DNA of 54,798 bases from an uncultured bacterium (lineage in GTDB: Bacteria; Verrucomicrobiota; Kiritimatiellia; RFP12; UBA1067), in NCBI GenBank assembly GCA_902776615.1, contig CACYQU010000014.1:1-54798 (forward strand). The letters are read 5' to 3'. Below, piece by piece: positions 26,239 through 35,239 of the stretch. Made by a program: the position numbers and the translations under genes. Position 1 is the first letter of the stretch. Each line of letters begins with the position of its first letter. A model generated the notes under the pieces. It saw only the letters and a program-made list of their open reading frames with translations, was not told the origin of the DNA and did no database searches.

Positions 26239-27519
26239 ATGATAGACATAAAGAAACTGAGGGATGAGTTCGACGAAACCGCGGCGGCGCTTGCCCGCCG
26301 CGGAGTGGAAAAAGCCACGCTCGAGAAGGCCCGCGACCTCGACGCGAAGCGTCGCGCGCTCGTCGGCGAGACCGAGACGCTGAAGGCGAAGCGCAACGCG
26401 GCTTCCAAGGAAATCGGAAAGATCGCCAAGGAAGGCGGCGATATCGCGTCCGCAAAGGAGGAGATGCGCAAGGTCGGCGACCGCATAGCCGAGATCGACC
26501 GCGAGCTTGCGACGGTCGAACACGATCTGCGCGAGACCCTGCTCATGATACCGAACATTCCCGCGCCGGAGATTCCGACCGGAATGGACAGCTCTGCGAA
26601 TGTCGTGGTGCGCAAGGTCGGCGAGTGGAAAGACCCCGACTTCAAGATCCTCGACCACATGACCGTCGGCGAGAAGCTCGGCATCTTCGACTTCCCGCGC
26701 GGCGTAAAGCTTACTGGAACGGGCTTCCCGATAATCCTCGGCCAGGGCGCGAAACTGCAGCGCGCACTCATACAGTACATGCTCGACGTGCACTGCCAGA
26801 CGCAGGGCTACACCGAGATGCTGCCGCCGTTTGTGGTCAACAGCGATTCGATGACCGGCACGGGCCAGCTGCCCAAGTTCGCCGAAGACCTCTACCACTG
26901 CCAGATAGACGATTTCTGGCTCATCCCCACGGCGGAGGTTCCCGTGACCAACTACTACCGCGACGACATTCTGCAGGCGAAGGATCTGCCGGTCAAGCTG
27001 ACGGCCTACACGCCGTGCTTCCGCCGCGAGGCGGGGTCCGCCGGCAAGATGACGCGCGGAATGCTGCGTGTGCACCAGTTCGACAAGGTGGAGATGGTGA
27101 ATTTCGTCCATCCCGACACGTCCTTCCAGCAGCTTGAGATTCTCGTGAAGGAGGCCGAGGCGATTCTTACGGGGCTTGGTCTCCACTTCCGCGTGCTTCA
27201 GCTCTGCTCCGGCGACATGGGCTTCTCTGCCGCGAAGTGCTACGACCTGGAGCTCTGGGCGCCCGGCGAGCAGCAGTGGCTCGAGGTTAGCTCGTGCAGC
27301 TGCTTCACCGACTACCAGGCGCGCCGCCTCAACTGCCGTTTCAAGGATGCGGACGGCAAGACGCGCCTCGTCCATACTTTGAACGGCTCCGGCGTGGCTC
27401 TGCCGCGCCTCATGGTCGCCCTGCTCGAACAGCACCAGAACGCCGACGGGTCGGTGACGATACCTGAAGTGCTGAGGCCCTACATGAACGGACAGGAGAA
27501 GCTTGTGCCTGTCAAGTGA
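26239..27519 (+). CDS. serS: Seryl-tRNA synthetase
   Basis: Charges tRNA-Ser, and tRNA-Sec if present. The 426 residues contain the N-terminal antiparallel coiled coil (about residues 25-105) that grips the long variable arm. The class II motifs follow: motif 1 around GYTEMLPPF, motif 2 FRREAGSAG..TRGMLRVHQFDKVE, and motif 3 NGSGVALPRLMVALLE. The start is ATG 26239, preceded by GGAAAGAAGG; the frame is open further upstream, but that part has no homology. It stands between def and rubrerythrin on one strand. Confidence 0.96.
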   Translation: MIDIKKLRDEFDETAAALARRGVEKATLEKARDLDAKRRALVGETETLKAKRNAASKEIGKIAKEGGDIASAKEEMRKVGDRIAEIDRELATVEHDLRETLLMIPNIPAPEIPTGMDSSANVVVRKVGEWKDPDFKILDHMTVGEKLGIFDFPRGVKLTGTGFPIILGQGAKLQRALIQYMLDVHCQTQGYTEMLPPFVVNSDSMTGTGQLPKFAEDLYHCQIDDFWLIPTAEVPVTNYYRDDILQAKDLPVKLTAYTPCFRREAGSAGKMTRGMLRVHQFDKVEMVNFVHPDTSFQQLEILVKEAEAILTGLGLHFRVLQLCSGDMGFSAAKCYDLELWAPGEQQWLEVSSCSCFTDYQARRLNCRFKDADGKTRLVHTLNGSGVALPRLMVALLEQHQNADGSVTIPEVLRPYMNGQEKLVPVK

Positions 27520-27555
27520 CGCTTTTTTGTCGCAACCAAAGAAAGGAACAAAACA

Positions 27556-28107
27556 ATGAAAAGATGGGTGTGCCCGGTTTGCGGGTATGTCTACGAAGGT
27601 GACGCAGCTCCCGAGAAATGCCCCCAGTGCGGCGTTCCGGGAAGCAAGTTCAAGGAAGAGGCCGTTCAGACCGGGAAGAAGGTCTGGGCGTGCGAGCACA
27701 CGGTCGGCGGAGGAAAGGTCGACGACGCGGAGGTGACGCAGGGTCTCAAGGATCACTTCAACGGCGAGTGCGCCGAGGTCGGCATGTATCTCGCCATGTC
27801 GCGCCAGGCCGAGCGCGAGGGCTATCCCGAAATCGCGGAGGCGTTCAAGCGCTATGCGTTCGAGGAGGCCGAGCACGCGGCGAAGTTCGCCGAGCTTCTC
27901 GGCGAGGTTCTGACCGACTCCACGAAGAAGAATGTCGCCATGCGCGCCGACGCCGAACAGGGCGCCTGCGCCGCCAAGCTCGCCATCGCCAAGCGCGCGA
28001 AGGAGCTCGGCTACGACGCCATTCACGACACGGTGCACGAGATGGCCAAGGACGAAGCCCGCCACGGCGCAGGTTTCGAGGGCCTTCTGAACCGTTACTT
28101 CAAGTAA
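27556..28107 (+). CDS. Reverse rubrerythrin (rubredoxin domain first)
   Basis: A non-heme iron peroxidase that protects anaerobes from hydrogen peroxide and oxygen. Its 183 residues are in reversed order compared with classical rubrerythrin: an N-terminal rubredoxin centre ([15 protein letters not shown], residues 6-27), then a ferritin-like four-helix domain with the diiron ligands in [40 protein letters not shown] and [13 protein letters not shown]. This layout is typical of strict anaerobes such as Clostridium. The ribosome site is GAAAGGAACAAAA. It is followed by an RNA methyltransferase whose ATG shares a base with the stop codon. Confidence 0.92.
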   Translation: MKRWVCPVCGYVYEGDAAPEKCPQCGVPGSKFKEEAVQTGKKVWACEHTVGGGKVDDAEVTQGLKDHFNGECAEVGMYLAMSRQAEREGYPEIAEAFKRYAFEEAEHAAKFAELLGEVLTDSTKKNVAMRADAEQGACAAKLAIAKRAKELGYDAIHDTVHEMAKDEARHGAGFEGLLNRYFK

Positions 28108-28964
28108 TGGAAATAAGCTCCCCCAGCAACCCCAAGCTCAAGCACGTCGTGAAGCTTCGCAGCTGCGCGGCGCGCGAAGAGTTCGGCGAGATGATCGTCG
28201 AGGGGTTCAGGGAGTGCCGTCGCGCGCTGGACAACGGCTATCGTCCGCGCGCGATGTTTCATTGTCCCGATTTCTATCTCAAGAACGAGAACGAACCTGC
28301 GCTCGTCGAAGAGTGCGCGAAGCTCGGGGCCGAGATATACACGTGCACGAAGACGTGCTTCTCGAAGATAGCCTACAAGGAGCGTCCCGACGGTCTTCTG
28401 ATGGTCGGGCCGCACGTGTCGATCGGCCTTGCCGACCTGAAGCTGCCCGGGAATGCGCTCGTGATAGTCACCGAGGCGATCGAGAAGCCGGGCAATCTCG
28501 GCACGATACTCAGGTCGGCCGATGCCGCGAAAGTCGCGGCTGTCATAGTGTGCGACCGTACGACCGACATACACAACCCGAATGTCGTGCGCGCTTCGAC
28601 GGGAACCATGTTTTCCGTTCCGGTTGTGGAGGCGACGAGCGAAGAGGCCATCGCGTGGCTGAAGGCGCGCGGATTCAAGATACTCGCCGCAACGCCTCAC
28701 GCCGAGAAGCTGCATTTCGAAGTGGATCTCACGGGCAACGTCGCGATTGCTCTCGGCGCCGAGCAGTATGGCCTCACCGCGAAGTGGATGGACGGCGCGG
28801 AGCTGCGTGTCAGGATTCCGATGCTGGGGCTGGCCGATTCGCTCAATGTTTCCGCTGCGGCGACGATTCTCGTGTACGAGGCGGTTCGCCAGCGCATAGC
28901 CGCCGGACTCGACCGCGTGCCTGACTTCATTCCATGGCACGGCGAAGGCCGCCACGACCATTGA
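28107..28964 (+). CDS. SpoU/TrmH-family RNA 2'-O-methyltransferase
   Basis: Methylates ribose 2'-OH groups in rRNA or tRNA using SAM. A 285-residue protein with a substrate-binding N-terminal domain (SNPKLKHVVKLRSCAAREEFGEMIVEGFRE) and a C-terminal trefoil-knot (SPOUT) domain. Motif 1 is EKPGNLGTILRSADAAKV, motif 2 is ALGAEQYGLT, and motif 3 is IPMLGLADSLNVSAAATILVYEAVRQR. The target nucleotide cannot be told from the sequence; RlmB- or TrmH-like 23S rRNA modification is most common in this architecture. It is coupled to rubrerythrin by a one-base TAATG overlap. Confidence 0.9.
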   Translation: MEISSPSNPKLKHVVKLRSCAAREEFGEMIVEGFRECRRALDNGYRPRAMFHCPDFYLKNENEPALVEECAKLGAEIYTCTKTCFSKIAYKERPDGLLMVGPHVSIGLADLKLPGNALVIVTEAIEKPGNLGTILRSADAAKVAAVIVCDRTTDIHNPNVVRASTGTMFSVPVVEATSEEAIAWLKARGFKILAATPHAEKLHFEVDLTGNVAIALGAEQYGLTAKWMDGAELRVRIPMLGLADSLNVSAAATILVYEAVRQRIAAGLDRVPDFIPWHGEGRHDH

Positions 28965-29000
28965 CCAATCCCTGCCCGTGACGCGGGGTGCGGCGGAATT

Positions 29001-29009
29001 TGGTATAAT
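29001..29009 (+). promoter_or_regulatory. Extended -10 of proS
   Basis: TGGTATAAT; the ATG follows 9 bases later, giving a leader of about 3 bases and no Shine-Dalgarno sequence. Confidence 0.7.
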
Positions 29010-29018
29010 ACGTCCATC

Positions 29019-30749
29019 ATGAAATGGACTAAGACTTTGATTCAGACGCTCAGGGAGAATCCTGGCGATGCAGAAATCGATTCCCACAAGTTGCTGGTGA
29101 GGGCCGGGCTCGTCCGCAAGGTCGCAGGCGGGCTTTACGCATACCTGCCGCTCGGCATGCGAACGCTGCGCAAGATTCAGCAGATCGTGCGCGAAGAGAT
29201 GGATCGCGCAGGCGCGCTCGAAGTCGTAACGCCGGTCCTCCAGCCTTCCGAGCTGTGGCGCACGACGGGTCGCTGGGATACGATGGGGCCGAACATGTTC
29301 AAGGTAAAGGATCGCGGCGAACACGATTTCGCTCTCGGGCCGACAGCGGAGGAGGTGTTCACCGACATGGCCAAAGGCGTCGTCAGCTCCTATCGCCAGC
29401 TGCCGCTCACGATCTACCAGATACAGTGGAAGTTCCGCGACGAAACACGTCCGCGCTTCGGGCTCATGCGCTCGAAGGAGTTTCTCATGAAGGACGCGTA
29501 TTCCTTCGATGCCGATGCGGATGGCGCGGACAGGAGCTACTGGAACATGTACCATGCCTACGAGCGCATCTTCGCGCGCTGCGGGCTCAAGGCGGTTCCC
29601 GTCCAGGCCGATGGCGGCGACATGGGCGACAGCCTGACGCACGAGTTCCATGTTCTGGCCGATGCCGGAGAGGACGGCATAGCGTGGTGCGAAGGCTGCG
29701 GCTACGCGGCGAATCTCGAAAAGGCCGAGCGCCGGGCGGACGCTCCGTCCGCAGGCGCGCCGTGTGCGGAACCGAGCGAGGTGGCGACGCCGGGTGCAAA
29801 GACGATAGAGCAGGTCGCGGCTTTCATGGGGCTTGCGGCGGATGCATTCGTGAAGTCGCTTGTGTATGTCGCAGACGGAAAGCCCGTCATGGTCTGTGTG
29901 CCTGGCGACCGCGACGTGAACGACGTGAAGCTCAAGCGCTTCCTCGGCGCCAAGTCGCTGGCTCTCGCCGATTTCGACACCGTGCTCGCGGCGACCGGCG
30001 CAAACGCGGGATCAGTAGGTCCGGTGAAGCCCGCAGACGCGTCGCTTCGCATAGTAGCCGACGTGTCGCTCAAGGGCGCGACAGGACGCATCGTCGGCGC
30101 GAACAAGGACGGCTTCCACTTGAAGGATGTCGATCTTGCGCGCGACACCTCTTTGAAGGACGCGGACTTCGCGGACCTTACCATTGTCAAGGAAGGGGAT
30201 CTTTGCCCGCATTGCGGAAAACCGATTGTGATAAAACGCGGCATCGAGGTGGGCCAGGTGTTCAAGCTCGGCACGAAATATTCAGGCGCGTTCAAGGCCA
30301 CGTACAAGAACGACAAGCTTGAAGAGAAGGTCATGATCATGGGCTGTTACGGCGTCGGCGTAAGCCGCACGCTTCAGGCGATCATAGAGCAGAGCCATGA
30401 CAAGGATGGAATCGTGTGGCCCGCCGCCGTTGCGCCGTACCAGGTTGCAGTCGAGCTTCTCGATCCGGACGATGCGACGGTCGCAAAGATCGCGGAGGAC
30501 ATCGAGACTGCGCTTGAGGCTGCCGGCGTGGATGTGATTGTGGACGATCGCGCCGAAAGGCCCGGAGTGAAGTTCAAGGACGCCGATCTCATAGGTTTCC
30601 CCGTTCGCGTCGTCGTCGGCGCGAAGGGTCTTGCGAACGGCGGGGTCGAGGTGAAGCTGCGCAGCGAGGACAAGTCGAAAACGCGCATTGTCCCGCCGGA
30701 TTCCGCGGCTTCGGTCGTGAGAAGCTTGCTCCAGGGCGAGCCAGCTTGA
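29019..30749 (+). CDS. proS: Prolyl-tRNA synthetase, bacterial type with editing domain
   Basis: Charges tRNA-Pro. The 576 residues show class II catalytic motifs: motif 1 near LEVVTPVLQPSELW, motif 2 FRDETRPRFGLMRSKEFLMKDAYSFD, and motif 3 GCYGVGVSRTLQAIIEQ. An insertion domain (about residues 230-390; KTIEQVAAFMGLAADAFVKSLVYVADGKPV..) is the YbaK-like editing module that clears Ala-tRNA-Pro. The anticodon-binding domain forms the C-terminus (PYQVAVELL..). It is driven by its own leaderless-type promoter after the methyltransferase gene. Confidence 0.96.
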   Translation: MKWTKTLIQTLRENPGDAEIDSHKLLVRAGLVRKVAGGLYAYLPLGMRTLRKIQQIVREEMDRAGALEVVTPVLQPSELWRTTGRWDTMGPNMFKVKDRGEHDFALGPTAEEVFTDMAKGVVSSYRQLPLTIYQIQWKFRDETRPRFGLMRSKEFLMKDAYSFDADADGADRSYWNMYHAYERIFARCGLKAVPVQADGGDMGDSLTHEFHVLADAGEDGIAWCEGCGYAANLEKAERRADAPSAGAPCAEPSEVATPGAKTIEQVAAFMGLAADAFVKSLVYVADGKPVMVCVPGDRDVNDVKLKRFLGAKSLALADFDTVLAATGANAGSVGPVKPADASLRIVADVSLKGATGRIVGANKDGFHLKDVDLARDTSLKDADFADLTIVKEGDLCPHCGKPIVIKRGIEVGQVFKLGTKYSGAFKATYKNDKLEEKVMIMGCYGVGVSRTLQAIIEQSHDKDGIVWPAAVAPYQVAVELLDPDDATVAKIAEDIETALEAAGVDVIVDDRAERPGVKFKDADLIGFPVRVVVGAKGLANGGVEVKLRSEDKSKTRIVPPDSAASVVRSLLQGEPA

Positions 30750-30783
30750 GGATTTTTTCCGCCAAAACAAGGAGGACCGCACG

Positions 30784-31104
30784 ATGAAACATCTTCCGCT
30801 TTTCGCCGCGGCCGCAGTGATTGCCGCGATGTGTTCCGGGTGCTTTACGGCACCGTTCTCGCTGCCGTTCGGCTTGGTAACATCATATTCCGCGCCGCTC
30901 ACGACGGAAGGTCCGTGCAAGGAAGGCTCGAAGAAGGGGTCTTCCAGCGCGATCAGCGTTCTCAACCTCGTGACGGTGGGCGATTGCTCGTTGAACGCGG
31001 CCATAAAGGAAGGCGGGCTCAAGGAGATGTACTACGCCGACTACGAGTATACGAACGTGCTCTGGCTGTTCCAGAAGGTGACGATTGATGTCTTCGGCGA
31101 ATAG
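30784..31104 (+). CDS. TRL-like lipoprotein, copy 1
   Basis: A 106-residue predicted lipoprotein. The signal peptide ends at the lipobox CSGC (Cys20). The mature part matches the small TRL-like family: APLTTEGPCKEGSKKGSSSAISVLNLVTVGDCSLNAAIKEGGL.. in outline, with the pattern G..GSS....L....GD.S...A...GG...M.Y.DY. The family's role is unknown. AAGGAGG precedes the ATG. The gene overlaps a second, related lipoprotein gene by 17 bases. Confidence 0.8.
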   Translation: MKHLPLFAAAAVIAAMCSGCFTAPFSLPFGLVTSYSAPLTTEGPCKEGSKKGSSSAISVLNLVTVGDCSLNAAIKEGGLKEMYYADYEYTNVLWLFQKVTIDVFGE

Positions 31105-31453
31105 GGGATTGCGGAGGTTCGCGCTTCCCGTGCTCGTCCTCGCGCTGGCGCTTGCAGGCTGCATGACGCCGCAGCATTGCAATTCTCTCGTTCTGCCTGG
31201 CGGGCTGGCCGCAGTCACAAAGGCGCCGCTTGCGGGGAATCTTCCGGCGTGCACCGGCCTCGACGGTCTCAAGAGTGGACAGTCGACCGACGTTGTGTTT
31301 TTGCAGTACTATCTTCCGGTGGCCACTGCGGGAAACACTACGCTTCGTGCGGCGATGCGGGATGGCGGCATAAAGGAACTCTGCTACGCCGACTATTCTG
31401 TGAGGTGGTATCTGTTTTTTGGAATGTACAGCGTAACCGCCTACGGCCGCTGA
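31088..31453 (+). CDS. TRL-like lipoprotein, copy 2
   Basis: A 121-residue lipoprotein (lipobox LAGC) related to the preceding one: SGQSTDVVFLQYYLPVATAGNTTLRAAMRDGGIKELCYADYSVRWYLFFGMYSVTAYG parallels copy 1 in order, with the shared core of GD/GN-x-LNAA/LRAA..GGIKE..YADY..W.F....V...G. ATG 31088 is chosen; TTG 31085 is adjacent. The start lies within copy 1, implying coupled translation. It was likely formed by tandem duplication followed by strong divergence. Confidence 0.72.
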   Translation: MSSANRGLRRFALPVLVLALALAGCMTPQHCNSLVLPGGLAAVTKAPLAGNLPACTGLDGLKSGQSTDVVFLQYYLPVATAGNTTLRAAMRDGGIKELCYADYSVRWYLFFGMYSVTAYGR

Positions 31454-31510
31454 GCGTGAAGCCCTGTTCGCTTCAGGCTCCGCGCGCGACTTGCCATGCG
31501 TCGTTGGCAA

Positions 31511-31519
31511 TGCTATAAT
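31511..31519 (+). promoter_or_regulatory. Extended -10 of the ribokinase/nucleoside cluster
   Basis: TGCTATAAT (31511-31519). The expected start of transcription is 31526, the first base of an in-frame GTG; ATG 31532 lies 6 bases further. No Shine-Dalgarno sequence is present. Confidence 0.65.
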
Positions 31520-31531
31520 AGTCGCGTGAAA

Positions 31532-32431
31532 ATGAAAAAGACAGTTGTGTTGGGCTCCACGAACACCGATATGGTGATAGCGGGGCGAAAACTGCCTGCT
31601 CCGGGCGAGACAGTCAGCGGAGGGCGGTTCATGATGAACGCTGGCGGCAAGGGGGCGAACCAGGCCGTGGCCGTCGCGCGCCTATCCGCAGCGAAGGGCG
31701 CATGCATCTTCATAGCCAAGGTCGGCGACGACCTCTTCGGCCGCGCCACGGCCGCGCGAATGAAGAAGGACGGCATAAAGACGCACCTCGTGGTCGATCC
31801 GCGCGAACCTTCAGGTACGGCGCTCATACTCGTCGACGCGAAAGGCCAGAACATGATTTCCGTCGCGCTCGGCGCGAACGGAACGCTCTCGCCGGAGGAC
31901 GTCGCGCCGTTCAAGAAGGATATCGAATCTTCCGCTGCGATTCTCATGCAGCTCGAAACTCCGGTCGAGACCGTCGCGTGGGCGGCGAAGGTTGCGCACG
32001 GCGCAGGCTCGGCGGTGATCCTCAATCCCGCGCCTGCGCGGAAACTTCCGCGCGCGCTGTATCCGCTGATAGACTGGATCACGCCTAACGAGACCGAGGC
32101 GGAGCTTCTCACGGGCGTGAAAGTGGTGGATGCCGCGAGTGCGGCGAAGGCGACCGCCGTCCTCAAGAAGCGCGGCGTTGGCCATGTCGTGATAACGATG
32201 GGCTCGAAAGGCGCGTACTGCGGCGACTGCGGCAAACTCTATCCCTGCAAAAAGGTCAAGGCTGTGGACTGCGTCGCTGCAGGCGATACTTTCAACGGAG
32301 CTCTCGCCGTCGCCCTCGCCGAAGGGCGCGACTGCGTCGAGGCGATCGAATTCGCGCAAAAGGCTTCGGCTATCGCCGTAACGCGCCCCGGCGCGCAGTC
32401 GTCCGTGCCGTACCGCCGCGAGATCCGCTAA
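31532..32431 (+). CDS. rbsK: Ribokinase (PfkB family)
   Basis: Phosphorylates ribose to ribose 5-phosphate. A 299-residue PfkB-family kinase with VVLGSTNTDMVI at the N-terminus, the sugar-binding NAGGKGANQAVAVARL (family signature 1, about residues 37-52), VALGANG, NPAPARKLP, ITPNETEAELLTG and the catalytic signature DCVAAGDTFNGALAVAL (signature 2, catalytic Asp in GDTF). ATG 31532 is chosen; GTG 31526 is in frame and would coincide with the predicted transcript start. It is the first gene of a cluster with a sugar permease and a nucleoside hydrolase, which supports ribose as substrate. Confidence 0.92.
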   Translation: MKKTVVLGSTNTDMVIAGRKLPAPGETVSGGRFMMNAGGKGANQAVAVARLSAAKGACIFIAKVGDDLFGRATAARMKKDGIKTHLVVDPREPSGTALILVDAKGQNMISVALGANGTLSPEDVAPFKKDIESSAAILMQLETPVETVAWAAKVAHGAGSAVILNPAPARKLPRALYPLIDWITPNETEAELLTGVKVVDAASAAKATAVLKKRGVGHVVITMGSKGAYCGDCGKLYPCKKVKAVDCVAAGDTFNGALAVALAEGRDCVEAIEFAQKASAIAVTRPGAQSSVPYRREIR

Positions 32432-32478
32432 CCATCACCTGCCAGCCACCACACACAAACCACCAACCGTCAACGACT

Positions 32479-33501
32479 ATGTACTACTGCAGCAACTATC
32501 CTCTCGCCGTCGCGCTATGTGTTGTAACAATGCTCTGCTGGGGCAGTTGGGGCAACACCCAAAAACTCGCCGGCAAAACCTGGCGCTACGAACTGTTCTA
32601 CTGGGACTATGTAATCGGCCTCGTTCTCTTCTCGCTGCTCGCGGGCTTTACGCTCGGTTCGTCGGGCGGCGGCGCGTGGAGTTTTTGCGAGAACCTCAAG
32701 TCCAGCGCCGCGTCGCAGTGGACTTGGCCGTTCCTCGGCGGCATCGTGTTCAACGCATCCAACATACTGCTCTCCGCCGCAATCGCGGTCGCGGGCATGT
32801 CGGTCGCGTTCCCCGTCGGCGTGGGGCTCGCGCTCGTTGGCGGAACGGTGGCCAACTGGTTTGTGGATGGCAAGGGCGACCCGCGTCTCATATGGACGGG
32901 TCTCGCGGTTATAGTCGCGTCCATCGTATGCAACGCGCTTGCGTTCAAGGCCAAGCAGTCGTCCGGCGGCGGCGCGTCCGACGCGTCGTCCGTCAAGAAG
33001 GGACTGTGGCTTGCGATTTCCGCCGGACTTCTCATGAGCTGGTTCTCGCCGCTCGTGAACCGCGTCGTCGACATGAACTTCACGAGTGCCGCGCCTGTTG
33101 CCGGACGCATGACGCCATACACGGCGTTTTTCGTTTTCACGCTCGGCGTCTTCGCCTCTAACTTCGTCTTAAACACGATCATGATGAAAAAGCCTGTCGC
33201 CGGTGAACCTGTGAATGGCGCCGACTGGTTCAAAGGCGGCATTCCTGTGCATCTCGTCGGCATACTCGGCGGTGCGATCTGGGCTACGGGAACTCTTCTT
33301 TCGTTCGTCACCGCGGGAACGGCCGGCGCGGCGATAGCGTATTCGCTTGGACAGGGCGCGACGCTCGTCTCCGCGCTTTGGGGAATCCTCGTCTGGCGCG
33401 AATTCAAGGGCTCACCGAAAAAGTCCGCCGTGCTGAACTTCGCGATGATAATTCTCTTCCTCGCGGGCCTCGCGCTTCTCGTCGCCGCAGGAGGAAACTG
33501 A
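32479..33501 (+). CDS. GRP/DMT-family sugar permease, probable ribose transporter
   Basis: A 340-residue inner-membrane protein with about ten helices. The start PLAVALCVVTMLCWGSWGNTQKL, with TMLCWGSWGNT, and later NILLSAAIAVAGMSVAFPVGVGLALVGGTV are typical of the drug/metabolite superfamily GRP and RhaT-like sugar porters. The neighbours, ribokinase upstream and nucleoside hydrolase downstream, point to ribose or a nucleoside as substrate. No ribosome site is visible in the C/A-rich 47-base spacer after rbsK. The next gene starts 4 bases after its stop. Confidence 0.82.
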   Translation: MYYCSNYPLAVALCVVTMLCWGSWGNTQKLAGKTWRYELFYWDYVIGLVLFSLLAGFTLGSSGGGAWSFCENLKSSAASQWTWPFLGGIVFNASNILLSAAIAVAGMSVAFPVGVGLALVGGTVANWFVDGKGDPRLIWTGLAVIVASIVCNALAFKAKQSSGGGASDASSVKKGLWLAISAGLLMSWFSPLVNRVVDMNFTSAAPVAGRMTPYTAFFVFTLGVFASNFVLNTIMMKKPVAGEPVNGADWFKGGIPVHLVGILGGAIWATGTLLSFVTAGTAGAAIAYSLGQGATLVSALWGILVWREFKGSPKKSAVLNFAMIILFLAGLALLVAAGGN

Positions 33502-33505
33502 AGCC

Positions 33506-34642
33506 ATGCGCGCAAAGGCGTTTCCTTCCGCCTCTCTCGCCGTAGCCGCGTTGTTCGCAGCCGTCTCGCTTCACGCCGCGCCGGTGAAGATCATCTTCGA
33601 TTCGGACATGATCACCGACTTCGACGATGTCGGCGCGCTTGCGTGTCTTCATGCCCTGGCGGATGCGGGGGAGTGCGAAATACTCGCCACCGTAAGCTCG
33701 ACGCGCGGCAATGCTTCCGTCGGCGCAATAGAGACGATCAACCACTACTATGGGCGGGGCGACTTGCCTGTCGCGGCCCCAAAGGGAATGGGCGTCATGG
33801 GCGAGAAAGCCGGCGCAACCGTTAAGGTGGATCCGTCCGCTCCGCTCGGCGAAAGCAAGGGAAACGATGGCGGGCACTACAAGTATCGCAAGATGCTCGC
33901 GGACTATCCCGGCTGGTACCGCTACGCCGACGCCGATGACGCGCCGGACGCGAACGAGGTCTACCGCCGCGTGCTTGCCGCGCAACCCGATTGCAGCGTC
34001 GTAATCTGCACGGTCGGCTTTCTCACGAACATTCGCCGTCTTCTCGAAACCCGGCCGGACGACATTTCTGCGCTGGCCGGCAGGGATCTCGTCGCGAAGA
34101 AGGTGAAGCTCTGGGTCGCGATGGCCTGTCGCTATCCAAGCGGAAAAGAATACAATTCCAAGTGGGACGCGGAATCTTCGCGCATCGCCTTCGAAAACTG
34201 GCCGACGCCGATCGTGTTCAGCGACTTCGAGTACGGACGCGACGTGTTCGCGGGCCGCGCCATTGCCGAAACGCCCGATCCGGGCCCTGGACGCAACCCG
34301 GTGCGCGACGTGTTCGCAGGCAACATTCCGAGCCGCGCCGAAATCGCCGGCGATCCTGCGCAGTGGCTGCGCCGCTCGTTCGGAATGGGTGGACGCAGCG
34401 CGTGGGACGAAACGGCGGTTCTCGCGGCGGTGCGCGGCATAGAACCGTATTTCAACGCCAATCGCGGCACCTACCGCATGGTCGGCAACGATGGCGCCGA
34501 CGAATGGGCTCCCTGCGAGGATGGACCTCATATCCGCCTTACCGAGAAGCTCCCGAAAGCCGAGATCGGCCGCATCATCGATGAGCTGATGCTGCGGAAA
34601 CCGAAGATGCCATCGCAAGATGTCTCCGCCAATATCAAATGA
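33506..34642 (+). CDS. Exported inosine/uridine-preferring nucleoside hydrolase
   Basis: Splits ribonucleosides into base and ribose. The 378-residue protein has a signal peptide (..AVSLHA-APV), so it should act in the periplasm or outside. The mature N-terminus holds the Ca-binding motif FDSDMITDFDDVGAL, the hallmark DxDxxxDD of the family; further on are VGFLTNIRRLL and a long C-terminal part. The exported location makes sense next to a sugar permease and ribokinase: ribose would be released outside the membrane, imported and phosphorylated. Its stop overlaps the macrodomain start (ATGA). Confidence 0.88.
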   Translation: MRAKAFPSASLAVAALFAAVSLHAAPVKIIFDSDMITDFDDVGALACLHALADAGECEILATVSSTRGNASVGAIETINHYYGRGDLPVAAPKGMGVMGEKAGATVKVDPSAPLGESKGNDGGHYKYRKMLADYPGWYRYADADDAPDANEVYRRVLAAQPDCSVVICTVGFLTNIRRLLETRPDDISALAGRDLVAKKVKLWVAMACRYPSGKEYNSKWDAESSRIAFENWPTPIVFSDFEYGRDVFAGRAIAETPDPGPGRNPVRDVFAGNIPSRAEIAGDPAQWLRRSFGMGGRSAWDETAVLAAVRGIEPYFNANRGTYRMVGNDGADEWAPCEDGPHIRLTEKLPKAEIGRIIDELMLRKPKMPSQDVSANIK

Positions 34643-35196
34643 GAGTTGAGGGGTTTCCGATGATAAGGATTGTACAGAACGACATTACGAAACTGCAAGT
34701 CGACGCAATCGTCAACGCCGCCAATCAGGTTATGCTGGGCGGCGGAGGAGTTGACGGCGCGATTCATCGTGCGGCGGGCGGGGAATTGTTCGAGGCCTGT
34801 CTCAAGGTACCGGAGATAAAGCCTGGCGTGAGGTGTCCGACGGGTGAGGCTCGGATTACTCCGGGATTCAAATTGCCCGCGAAGTTCGTGATACATACCG
34901 TCGGGCCTGTTTACAGGGACGGACTGCATGGCGAGCCGGAGAAGCTGGCGAACTGCTACCGCAACTCGCTCGCCCTCGCCGTCGAGAACGGATGCAAAAG
35001 CGTCGCGTTCCCGTGCATATCGACCGGCGTGTACGGCTATCCAATCGAGGATGCCGCCGAAATCGCCGTCGGCGAGGCCTCCGCATTCCTCGCCTCGCAC
35101 ACGGACATGACTGTCGTCTTCTGCTGTTTTTCCGGCTATGACAGACGAGTATATGAAGAACTGCTGACTGCCTCGGCGATTTCAGCGACGGTATAG
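34639..35196 (+). CDS. Macrodomain protein (O-acetyl-ADP-ribose deacetylase, YmdB-like)
   Basis: Binds ADP-ribose and removes acetyl or ADP-ribosyl groups. The 185-residue protein matches the YmdB/MacroD type: IVNAANQVMLGGGGVDGAIHRAAG (ligand-binding loop, about residues 24-47), GEARITPGFKLPAKFVIHTVGP, and CISTGVYGYPIEDAAEIAV with the phosphate loop. ATG 34639 overlaps the hydrolase stop; ATG 34660 is an alternative with TTGAGGGG upstream. Standing between a nucleoside hydrolase and an ADP-ribose-type Nudix enzyme, it is likely part of an ADP-ribose recycling route. Confidence 0.93.
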   Translation: MRVEGFPMIRIVQNDITKLQVDAIVNAANQVMLGGGGVDGAIHRAAGGELFEACLKVPEIKPGVRCPTGEARITPGFKLPAKFVIHTVGPVYRDGLHGEPEKLANCYRNSLALAVENGCKSVAFPCISTGVYGYPIEDAAEIAVGEASAFLASHTDMTVVFCCFSGYDRRVYEELLTASAISATV

Positions 35197-35239
35197 AGGA
35201 ATACGTTTCGTTCCGCCAGAAGAATTTCCGGTAAACTTT

